This document shows positions 38,995 to 49,097 of a stretch of 64,000 bases of DNA, one piece after another. Location of the stretch: the NCBI GenBank assembly GCA_032173965.1, contig CM063294.1, forward strand, positions 4,572,452-4,636,451, written 5' to 3'. This stretch comes from Sitta carolinensis (taxonomy: Eukaryota > Chordata > Aves > Passeriformes > Sittidae). How positions within the stretch are numbered: position 1 is the stretch's first letter; each line of letters begins with the position of its first letter. The notes below the pieces were generated by a model. It had not been told where the DNA came from and did not search any database. It saw only the letters and a program-made list of their open reading frames with translations. The position numbers were made by a program, and so were the translations under genes.

Positions 38995-40108
38995 TCAAAT
39001 GAAATGGAAGTTCCTGTTTGTAAAGTGAAACTCAGAGAGAAAAAAAAATCAGTGGGTACATAAGACAGGCACTTCAGCAACCTATTCTGATGAATCCTCA
39101 TCTATGGAATCAGAGTCAAAAAGACAACTTGGCTTAGGAGTGAAGTTACAAACATGAGGAGGAAGAACTTACAAACATGAATGAACAACAAACCCATCCA
39201 AGCACTTACATTAGGAAAAAACTGACTCATTTGTGAGAAGAAAATAAGTTGATATCAACACCTGAAGGATAAAATTTTATGCAAACTGTCCCATGTAGAG
39301 ATGTTTGATGCAGAGTAAAGATGAGATTTCTGCTTCCAAGTCAGAAACCCTTAAAGATTTATTTTTTTTGTCTGACTCTCACACAAACAAAGGAATACTT
39401 CTGTGGTACAAGAGGAAAAATTACACAAATTAACCATTTATTTCCCTATAGCTTATGTTCTGTGAATAGTGCTTTTTCAGTTTCTGATTTAAAAGTTTAA
39501 AAGAAAGACATTTTCATTTGCTTAATTAACTGCCATATCCTTTGGCAATTCAGTCCTTTCTGTGGCACTGAAGTGAACATATTATTTCAAGTTTATGCAG
39601 AAACCTGAAATTTATCTTAAACCTCATGTGCCTTTAGGGTCAAATAACACTGAGGAATAAATGACTAATTATACTTTCATGCACAACATTGGCACTAAAG
39701 GTGTGGTGCAAGCATGCTGCTCTCATAGTCTATGTAATTTTTCTTTAATTTTTTTATATCTTCTTGCATATGATAGTAGATAAAATAACATCAATATCTC
39801 AAAGTTTCAGTGTGAGTATCAAGATACTGTTTTCAAGTGAAACATCTTTAAACCCACCACAGCTTTTAATTTCCACAGGAAATACAGTTCAGGGTTTGTT
39901 TTATTTTTCCCCACAGAAAAGTCTAAATATTTAAATTACCATATTTTTAATGTACTGACATGTTGATGGTCAGATGTTCTTTGATGCTCAAAGATAGATT
40001 GGCAGAAATCAGAGCAGCATAGGGGCTTACAAAAATGTGGTATTTATGTTTGGCAGCAATTACTTTGTGAAAAATACAAGGTGACTCTTTTGCGCTCCTT
40101 CTTTCTTC

Positions 40109-40126
40109 TTTTTTTTTTTTTTTTTT
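40109..40126. repeat. Poly-T tract (18 bases)
   Basis: A run of 18 T preceded by a CTTTCTTC-type pyrimidine stretch. On the gene's sense strand it is poly-A. Confidence 0.92.
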
Positions 40127-42845
40127 ATTTTTCTCCTCCAAGTTTGGCATGAATCAAAAGAGCTAAAAACTAATTTAACATGACAAATGCTTTCATCACT
40201 CCCTTAACCTCTGAAGTGAACACTCTGACAAAGACAATATGTGTGGTATATGCTTTCCTTTTGACACTTATAAATTACTTCCTTGTAACTGGGTTTTACC
40301 ACCAGCCCAATATCTTCAGGATGTCCTATTTGAATGGCTGGGTCTACATTCTTCATATGTCACCCCTGGATAATAGGAATAACTCCTGGCTTTGTGAAAT
40401 GGCAAAAGTCTCAGAGAGGACTGTGGGACAGTTTTATTTCTGTCCTGCATGCTGGAATTTACCAAAATGTTGTGCAATACTCTGTCCTTCGTTCACACCG
40501 GGCTACTGAGGAAACAGGGAGAAGGGACAAACCTGGTTTTAAATGTGCAGACAGCCTTGGGATTAATTGAAGTGACTTCTTCCCTATTCTCTGCTATTAA
40601 AAACAGCATAACACTTGTCCATAGAAACATTCTAAAGTGCTCTTTCATACACACCAGCTGCACTTTTCTCCTCTGTCTAGTCCTTTAACAAGAAGTCACC
40701 CGATTTATTTTCAACCTGGTGATTTTGATCTGTGTTAAAGTTTCTGCAGAAACCCTGCCAGTGTAAAGGAATTCAGACACAGACCTGCATGCCTAAGATG
40801 GGAAAATGTCTGCACCCAGAACCAAGCCTATTCTGCACAAACAGGAGCCCTATGACACTGGGCTGGGGCAAGGCAGACCTGCAGAATTTTTCCCAGACAA
40901 CAGTCAGGATGGTTTGCAGAGGAAGATTTAGAAAATTTCAGGTGACAGTGGTACTGACTGGCTATAAAGGAAGAGTCTATCTAAAAAGACAGACTTTGAT
41001 GACATATTATGATATAAACCATCAATCTATATGTATCTTAAAAAAGAAAATAAAACCCAAAGTTACCTTCTAACAAGGCATATTGCCATTATTTTGACAA
41101 ATGTTTAACTTAAAATCTCAGTAGTATCTTTATTTAACATCAATTATGTAGTGTGGCAAAAAGTTCCAAAGGTTATTTATGCACTATGAATTTATTTTTA
41201 AAGCGCTAAACATACTGCCTTTTCACTTCATTCATTGTATTTTTAGTTGTGTGTTGGAGGAAAGGAAATAAGAATGTCTAATAATTTTAAAAATATTTTT
41301 TCTTTCTATCAGTTATGAGGTTTTTTTTTTTGTTTCTCTCTTTAAATCACTCTCATTATATTTTTTTATGCCAGCCATAATTTTTGCAGTCTCAAAATCC
41401 CATGTTTAAACCTGTAGACATCATGTTTTCAACGACCCATCCATATCAATTCTCCCATCTCTTTTATGACAGGACAATTCATTTAGAAATCCTGAAAAGT
41501 ATGATAACTTCAAAGTACTCTTGCAATATAATTTGCCTCATATTTGTCATCACTGCCTTTTGCATTTGGTCCTGCAAGAGGCTTGATCAGCATTGATACA
41601 ATCACATCCACAGCCCAGGGACACTGACAAACCCAAGGAGCAGAACCATTTGGTGACTTTTTCCATAACTCTTATTTTTAGGTGATGTAACCCCAGTGAT
41701 GGAACCTCTGCCATGGTAGAGAGCCAGAAATTTTCTTTGTGGACCTGTAAGGCAGAAATACAATAGCAGCACCTTCAAAGCCTTTCCTTTTTTCAAATCA
41801 GGAGATGATTCAGTACCTTAAGTCACATTGTTGGACGACAGCAAGGGTTAGTTTATAGCTGATGGTCTTACACCTGCTCTTTGTCATGTGCAATGAATTG
41901 TATGATTTTTTGCTGAGAGTGAAGGAATTAATTTAATAAATGGCCTACCTAAAGCACTTTGCTTTTACCTTTCTGTTGTTCTCATGCATCTAAAGCTACA
42001 CCAGTGTTTTTCTGGTTTTTCTTTTCTCTCTCTTCCATCACTCTAAATTATGATCATGGTGGATCTATCAAATTTATTCATAGGATTAATTTCAGCTATT
42101 TTCTGGTTTTGACATATACTTATTCTTTCCTGTGTATGGCATGAAGCTTGTCAGGTAACTTCTCATTATTTAAACCTTGAGCTAACACTCTCTCCTAAAC
42201 CCTGCTTTGTTGTGTTCACTAGCAACTCTATTGTACTCATCATTCTTTCAACAGGAAAGAAGACCTCAAAAACTTCTGTCAAAATGGATCAGTTATGTCG
42301 TTACTTGAAATGATAGATCATTCATCAATTATTAAGAGTCAATACATTGCCTTACATTCTCTCATCTTATATATGAAAGTGTAAAAAGCAATAATCACAC
42401 CGCAAAGCTTTGCTTAAGATTACAGTAACCTAAAAACCAAGGAAAAAACACATTTCATAATCCATCACTTCAAAGTTATGCACATGATTAAAATGTTCAA
42501 CTTGCAGCATATCATTTCCCAAGTGCATAATCACTCTAACAGGGAGCTGCTGTATGATAACTGTCAACTTCAATGAATTATGTGCTTTCCAATCTTTTCA
42601 TTTATATACCAAACTAAGCTTGTTATTCTTCTGAGGCTTTCTACAGGGGAGATACAGAATGATGGTTAGATCTGCAGCACTCAGTGTGCTGGCATGTAGG
42701 TCTGGACCAAACAGACAGCAGGAATAGTCAGCCTCTTCTCTCCTACTACTGTACATATTAATCACATATGGAAGCTCATTAGTATGAAAAATGGGGGTTT
42801 GTTAGAATAAGGTGTCTATCCTGAAGAGTCAGGTTATATAGGATT

Positions 42846-42873
42846 AAAAAAAAAAAAAAGAAAAAAAAAAAAA
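42846..42873. repeat. Interrupted poly-A tract
   Basis: Fourteen A, one G, thirteen A. Simple-sequence tract in the intron. Confidence 0.93.
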
Positions 42874-43143
42874 GAGAAAATTCAGCACATCTTTATAGAT
42901 CTTTTGAGTGCTATCTGTGAGAATACTTTCTGAGAGGAAATAAATCCCACAAAGAATAGATCTGGAAAGTATTAACAGAAAATATCGTCAAGTTACCATA
43001 ATTTTGCCATTTACTCAGAAAATGTAAAGAGTGCAGCATTTCACTGCCATCAGCACGTTGTTAAAGGCAATGTAGGAGGTACAAAATACACTGGTAGTTT
43101 GTGCAGACACCTAAAAAACCCTCTACAACAACAGGGAATGAGA

Positions 43144-43165
43144 GGGGAGCAGGGGGGAGGGAGGG
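43144..43165 (+). other. G-quadruplex motif near the transmembrane exon
   Basis: Four G-runs of 4, 6, 3 and 3 bases with loops AGCA, A and A satisfy the canonical rule. It lies about 730 bp past the donor of the transmembrane exon, on the template strand, inside a purine-rich tract. Confidence 0.6.
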
Positions 43166-43894
43166 AGACAGAAATTAATTAAATTAATTATATCAAGAAA
43201 AAAAAAATCTCATCAGCATGTTAAAAACATCTCAAAAAACCACAGAAAGGATTAGAACACAGCGTGGTCACTATTAGCATATGAATCATGGGAAATGAAC
43301 ACAACATTCAGAATTTCTATATTTTTCCTTTCAAAATGCTAAGGATGAGTGGAATATGGAAAATAACTGCATGCAAAATGGAACCATCTAATGATTCAAA
43401 TTTAACACCACCAGGATTTGGGCACACAGACCTATATCGACTGAGAACTAGTAATCAAAGTGATTTTGTGTTTTTTTTTTATCTAAAGGCAGCATGTGAT
43501 AGTAATATTTGAATTCAAATGCCGCTAGCTTCTGTTACTTGTGTGAGTTCACCACCTATCACAATTTTTTTCTACATACTTTTTAAACATATGGCACTAC
43601 ATCAAAAAGTCATTAAATCCCTCTGTTTGGACCATCTATGAGATGTGCATATCTGACACCTAAAGTTAACACTGCACATTAAGAATCCTGAATCAATTTC
43701 TTGCTTCCACTGCTCTTACAACAGTGAACGTGACTTGAACATTTTATTTTTCCTCATTAATCAGTATAAGGAAAAATAATGTTCTTTGCTCACTAAGAAC
43801 ACACATTTGTGAAAGACACTGCCCATCCTTTCATCTGCTGAACTTTCACTTGCTGACACAGCCACGTGATTTGAGAGAGAAAACACAGCCTTAC

Positions 43895-44133
43895 CTATGA
43901 AATATGCTAGCAAGATGGCAAGCAGGACTGCAGCAGCAATTGCAGACAAAGCAGCACATTTCCAGCTACAGTACTTGGAGGGTTTTTTCAGCTTAAATGC
44001 ATTCCTGGAGAATGTATTTCTAGGTAACAGTCTGGGAGGTGGAGTATAAACCGTTCCTGAGGTCAGCGGGTAACCAGGGGAAGAGCTGCTGAACAGTGGA
44101 GTAGTTCCAGAAGATGTCTTAAACAAGAAATGC
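43895..44133 (-). CDS. TENM2: TENM2 internal exon: end of intracellular domain and transmembrane helix
   Basis: This is the second TENM2 exon in the window, 239 nt on the minus strand. It opens with G completing the Arg codon left by the exon at 57681, then 79 codons, then G starting the Ala codon finished by the exon at 7657-7770. The acceptor is TTTTTCAG (44134-44135) and the donor is ATAG|GTAAGG, a near-perfect consensus. The peptide begins HFLFKTSSG. It continues through a Ser/Pro/Tyr-rich stretch ([20 protein letters not shown]), then basic [14 protein letters not shown] at residues 46-59, then the hydrophobic helix [20 protein letters not shown] (60-79). Basic residues on the N-terminal side fit the known type II topology. 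The two Cys flanking SW at the inner membrane face are possible palmitoylation sites (inference). Reading past the donor gives about 40 non-homologous residues and a stop, so the donor is taken as the true end. Confidence 0.96.
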
Positions 44134-47100
44134 CTGAAAAACATAAAATGGAACAGAGTTGAAAATGGCAAGTCCTGTAGTTAAGGCAGAACATCTCCTA
44201 CTCCTATACCATTCCAGCTGCCACAGCTTGGTATATTCAAAAAGAAAAAGAATTTTGTGGGAAGAAAAAGGGAAATGAAAATTCCTTATTTTTTTTGTAC
44301 CAGATCTTAATTGGCACTAAAATACAATGTCGGGATATCTTTCTTAATCTTTTCTTTAATCAGATGCAACTTGACCATATACTAGCTAAAACACCAGCAT
44401 GACCCATGAAGTGTCTGGGAGTTCCTTGAGGAATCTACCGCTCAAAAAATGTTCTAAGGAAACCACACTCTGAGTTTCATTTACACTCTTGGCAAAAGCT
44501 CCCAGCAAAACCACTAAGAACATACTGAGCAAAACCCATAGTCCTGTAGGAAAAGATCCTGCCAGAATGAGAATTAACCATGATTTTGTGGTTTAAAAGA
44601 ACACAGGTTTGGTTTGAACAGCTAAGACAATTACCAACAGCACATGACTCAGCAGATAAAAAGGGATTTCAGCTGCCTTCCATTTGTTAGGAAGAAAATA
44701 AGGGACAGAATACACTCTAATGAATCTCAGAAAATGCTGTCAACACATTCTAGACAAAGGAAATGGAGAAAGAAAACTGGAAGGAAGACTGGTTTCTGTA
44801 GATTAACTTTTCACAGCCAGGAAGAACTGAGTACAAACATGTGCCCAGCAAACAATAAAAAGAAAAGCCCAGAATAAAGGCTGTGGTCTTACAGCAAGTC
44901 ACTTGGTTTAAGACAGAAAGCTCCAAAGACTTGTTCCATACCCTCTCCCTTCACAGCTCTGAAAAACAAGAGCTTCTTGGAATCAAACAGAACGACGACA
45001 CTCAGTAATCTCAGCCCAAAATAACCCAGGTCTTACTTCCAAAGTAAAATATGTTTAACATTTTTATTCAGATACAATCCAGTATGTCACTCTCAAACCA
45101 CCTGTTAGAGCTTTAAAATCCATGTCACTCACTGACAACAACAATTTGGAAGTTGGAGGCTGAAATGTGTTTCCCAAGAATGTTTTCCAGCCCCCCATCA
45201 TGAATGTGCCTACTCTCAAGCATAGATTTGTGTATAACCATTCTACAGAATACCAGAAATTATTTTAAAGGCATTTTTAAGAATATTTGTTTTGAAATAA
45301 AACCCAGAGCACAAGAGATAGCACAGAACTCACATACAGGTAAAAGACAGTAAAAGGAAGGCTGGCTAGGCACCCAAGATTTCTGATGAAACATTTCCAT
45401 TTGAAGACAGGCTCTAAAAATATTTTGTTTGTTATTTTTTTAATGAACTAATCATAAACTTTATTAATAAACAAATCACTTTGGCATTGCCTTTGTTATT
45501 GATTTTTAAACTCCAAGTGGCCTTGTACATCCCCTTCAACAGCAACCAAAGTCTAGTTTGTTGTAGAAAATAGACAAAGACTGTGGCAGTATCCACTGTC
45601 ATAACATTTTCTTTGTGCTTTGGAGACTTCAGATATGCAATCAAACTCAAACAGATTAATTCTAACCAACTACTTAATAGAAACACTGGGGTTTTTTAAA
45701 AACAAATAAAGCCACCTTTCTTTTTTCTTTATCAGTGAGGGACATTAGAGGTTAGAATTTCTTCTTTTCTGCACTTCATAGGTGAGCAATAAAGTCAAAT
45801 GCTAAAAGACCTCCCCTTAAAATTACCAGCTTCTTAAATTAAGAAAAACATCTTTCAGCTAAAAGAAAGCAAGAAATAATCAAAGTCTGATGTCTCAAAT
45901 ACTTAATTTTAAATGTTTCTTTACTTTGCAACAGTTCAATTAAAGTAACTGAAGGGAAAATGATGTTATGGGCTGGTTGTGATCTATTGACTCTTCTGCT
46001 CCTTCTGTCTGGGTAGAACCTGATCAATTGGCCAGCAGAAGTAGGTTTAGTCCTTCCTAGCTGCTCTCCAGTGTCAGGAGCACAAGACCATGACTGGATC
46101 CGGGGATTGAAATGTCTCGGAGCACGAGGAACGAGGGAAAGCAGAAGGAGGACAGACCCAGTGAGGCAAAGGCAGGCAGGAAAGCTCCTCCCTCATCCAG
46201 GCTAATTCTGCATCTGCCTCAGCCCAGGACCCCTTCTCCTCTGAATCCTCATGGCAGGAACGACCCCCTTAGGTCTGGACTGAAGAGTCTGTATAACAGA
46301 CTGTTCTCACCCTCCCCCTGCACAAAAGCAATCTTTCAGAACCAAACTGGAAATTACAGTCCTTGGAACTGTCTTGATCTGAAATGCCTTTAAACCCAGG
46401 AATTTTATGTTCTCTTTAGCTCAGAAGGCAGCTACAGCACCAACAGAAATTTTAATATAAAGCATTGTTAAAGTAAACTCAGATATATAATGAAACTCGG
46501 CTCCCATTAAAATTGAATTAATGAATATCTAGATATGCTTTAATAGAACACGTCAATCATATCCTGTTGCATGTGAGAAGACAAAAAAAAAGTAGAACAA
46601 AAAAGCAGCTCCACTCTGATCCACTTTGAGATACATAAAGTGTATAAAGAAAACCAAAACACTCCATGCAAACAGGATCTCTGTGATATTGTTAAAACTA
46701 ATCAGAACTTGGTAGAAGCAAAAAAAGCTGACTGAAAAGGATACATGAGAAGGTGGCATTCTCAAAGCCAAAAAGAAAGAATGTCATTGGATAAACCCTG
46801 AATTTTGTCACCTTTTTTCCTACCCATGCATTTCAAAAGCTGAAAGTTCATTGTCTCAATATGAGAGCCCCTGACAAAGTGGTAGCTATCAGAAGACATC
46901 ACACCACCTGAAAGTACACAAGTTCTGCCTTCAAAAGTTAAAAAAAAAGACATTTCACTAATGATGTGTTGAATATACCACAAGACACTTTGCAAAAATT
47001 GACACTGCATTCCAAAGCTGGGGCCAGGTTAACAGCTATACCTTAAATCACAGCAAAGCACACCAGAAAGATGGGCAGCATAATGGACAAAACACTTGGA

Positions 47101-47741
47101 CCCCCAGAGTTTTAAATCTAGATTCAGCTACTAATGGAAATAAATTGACTTGTCTCAACTCTATCCCTAAAGCCAATGATCTATAGCCATATTTTTATGT
47201 GAGATTTGACATGCTCTGGTACAACCAATTGTCTGTGGGCTGAAGCTGCACAGAGAGAACATGAGCATTTATCAACATTAATTACAGCCTCACAGTGGTA
47301 AGGCTGGGAGCATTGTACAGTGCCTGCTTATGAAAAGAAATGATCTGATTTGTACCAGTTCACTTAATTTCAAATACACTCCATATAAGAATTGAAAAAT
47401 TGTATTCTCTGTCTTACCTGCACACCTATCAAACATGATTAAGAAAAACACGTTTTCTACCTCACAATTAAGCATTAGCAATTTGAATTAGACTAGGACT
47501 AATTTTCTATTTTGAAAACATGGAGTAAATTTGCTAAGTCTCAGCCCAGACTCTGTAATTTCTGTGGATCAATAAGACAATTCCATACTGAAAAATTCAC
47601 AAAATACAGTTGCCAGCCTTTGATGATTCTGTAATTTCAGTGTCCTTGAAAAGCTGTGGAAGGAGCTTGGGAGCTGCCCACAGAACAGAAGTTTCCCCTG
47701 CAGCTCTCTCTGTGCTCTGCTCTCCCAGGCTCTCATGCAGG
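44134..47741. other. Intron stretch without recognised gene
   Basis: AT-rich intron between the transmembrane exon and array 3. No repeat family, exon or RNA was recognised. The pyrimidine tract and TTTTTCAG at its left edge form the exon acceptor. Confidence 0.75.
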
Positions 47742-49097
47742 GGTGCAGGATTCAGGGTTCAGGGTTCAGCAGGGTTCAGTGTTCAGCAGGATTCAGGATT
47801 CAGCAGGATTCAGGGTTCAGGCTTCAGCAGGATTCAGGGTTCAGGATTCAGCAGGGTTCAGGATTCAGGGTTCAACAGGATTCAGGGTTCAGCAGGGTTC
47901 AGGATTCAGGGTTCAGGGTTCAGATCAGGATTCAGGGTTCAGAGGATTCAGGATTCAGGGTTCAGGTCAGGATTCAGGTTCAGCAGGATTCAGGGTTCAG
48001 GGTCCAGAGTGTTCAGGGTTCAGGATTCAGGGTTCAGCAGGATTCAGGGTTCAGCAGGATTCAGGTTCAGGATTCAGGGTTCAGGGTCCAGAAGTGTTCA
48101 GGGTTCAGGGTTCAGGCAGGGTTCAGGGTTCAGCAGATTCAGGGTTCAGGATTCAGGGTTCAGCAGGATTCAGGGTTCAGGGTTCAGCAGCGGTTCAAGG
48201 GTTCAGCAGGATTCAAGGATTCAGGGTTCAGGGTTCAGCAGGATTCAGGGTTCAGGATTCAGGGTTCAGGGTCAGAAGGTTCAGGGTTCAGCAGGGTTCA
48301 GGGTTCAGCAGGATTCAGGGTTCAGCAGGGTTCAGGGTTCAGGATTCAGGGTTCAGGGTTCAGAAGGTTCAGGATTCAGGGTTCAGCAGGTCAGAGATTT
48401 CAGGGTTCAGGGTTCAGCAGGATTCAGGATTCAGGTTCAGGGTTCAGCAGGATTCAGGTTCAGGGTTCAGGGTTCAGCAGGTTCAGGGTTCAGAGGATTC
48501 AGGGTTCAGAAGGTTCAGGGTTCAGGGTTCAGCAGGTTCAGGGTTCAGCAGGATTCAGGGTTCAGCAGGATTCAGGGTTCAGCAGGGTTCAGGGTTCAGC
48601 AGGATTCAGGGTTCAGGGTTCAGGGTTCAGCAGGATTCAGGATTCAGGGTTCAGGGTTCAGAGGATTCAGGTTCAGGGTTCAGCAGGATTCAGGGTTCAG
48701 GATTCAGGGTTCAGCAGGATTCAGGGTTCAGCAGGTTCAGGGTTCAGCAGGATTCAGGGTTCAGGGTTCAGGGTTCAGCAGGTTCAGGGTTCAGCAGGGT
48801 TCAGGATTCAGGGTTCAGGGTTCAGGATTCAGGGTTCAGGAATTCAGGGTTCAGGATCAGGGTTCAGCAGGGTTCAGGGTTCAGCAGGATTCAGGGTTCA
48901 GGGGTTCAGGGTTCAGCAGGGTTCAGGGTTCAGCAGGATTCAGGGTTCAGGGTTCAGGGTTCAGCAGGATTCAGGATTCAGGGTTCAGGGTTCAGCAGGA
49001 TTCAGGGTTCAGGATTCAGGGTTCAGGGTTCAGCAGGATTCAGGGTTCAGGGTTCAGGGTTCAGCAGGATTCAGGGTTCAGCAGGGTTCAGGGTTCT
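47742..49097. repeat. Array 3: GGTTCAG/GATTCAG heptamer array with CAG insertions
   Basis: The array is about 1.36 kb of GGTTCAG and GATTCAG heptamers, usually in short runs separated by an extra CAG (…TTCAGCAGGATTCAG…). I counted roughly 42 CAGCAG junctions by hand. Occasional one-base slips and irregular units (GTCCAGA, AACAGG, CAAGG) occur in the left half. All three plus-strand frames are open across it. A 7-nt period read in triplets gives the same circular heptapeptide (GFRVQGS) in each frame. Confidence 0.97.
48894..48928 (+). other. G-quadruplex-forming motif inside array 3
   Basis: Five G-runs (48894-48896, 48901-48904, 48909-48911, 48919-48921, 48926-48928) are separated by loops of 4, 4, 7 and 4 nt. 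This meets the usual G3+N1-7 rule. It lies on the TENM2 template strand. Folding is predicted from pattern only. Confidence 0.6.

Larger units (their letters stand above)
7771..43894 (-). other. TENM2: TENM2 intron between transmembrane and juxtamembrane exons
   Basis: The intron is 36,124 bp, bounded by GTAAGG at 43894 and CAG at 7771, in phase 1. It contains three CR1 3' fragments (8184-8440, 25414-25507, 36065-36186), homopolymer tracts and one G-quadruplex motif. No further exon, small RNA or intact transposon was recognised. Confidence 0.9.
25508..43894. other. Intron stretch without recognised gene
   Basis: About 18 kb of ordinary intron apart from the CR1 fragment at 36065, the A/T tracts near 33038, 38971, 40109 and 42846, and the G-rich tract at 43144. 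A small direct repeat (CTTACAAACATGA-like) occurs at 39144-39182. Nothing else was recognised. Confidence 0.7.

Noticed and set aside
43761..43894. Extension of the transmembrane exon past 43895 to the in-frame stop
   Set aside because: A strong GTAAGG donor sits at the point where teneurin homology ends, and the next exon continues the peptide in phase. The extension is non-homologous.
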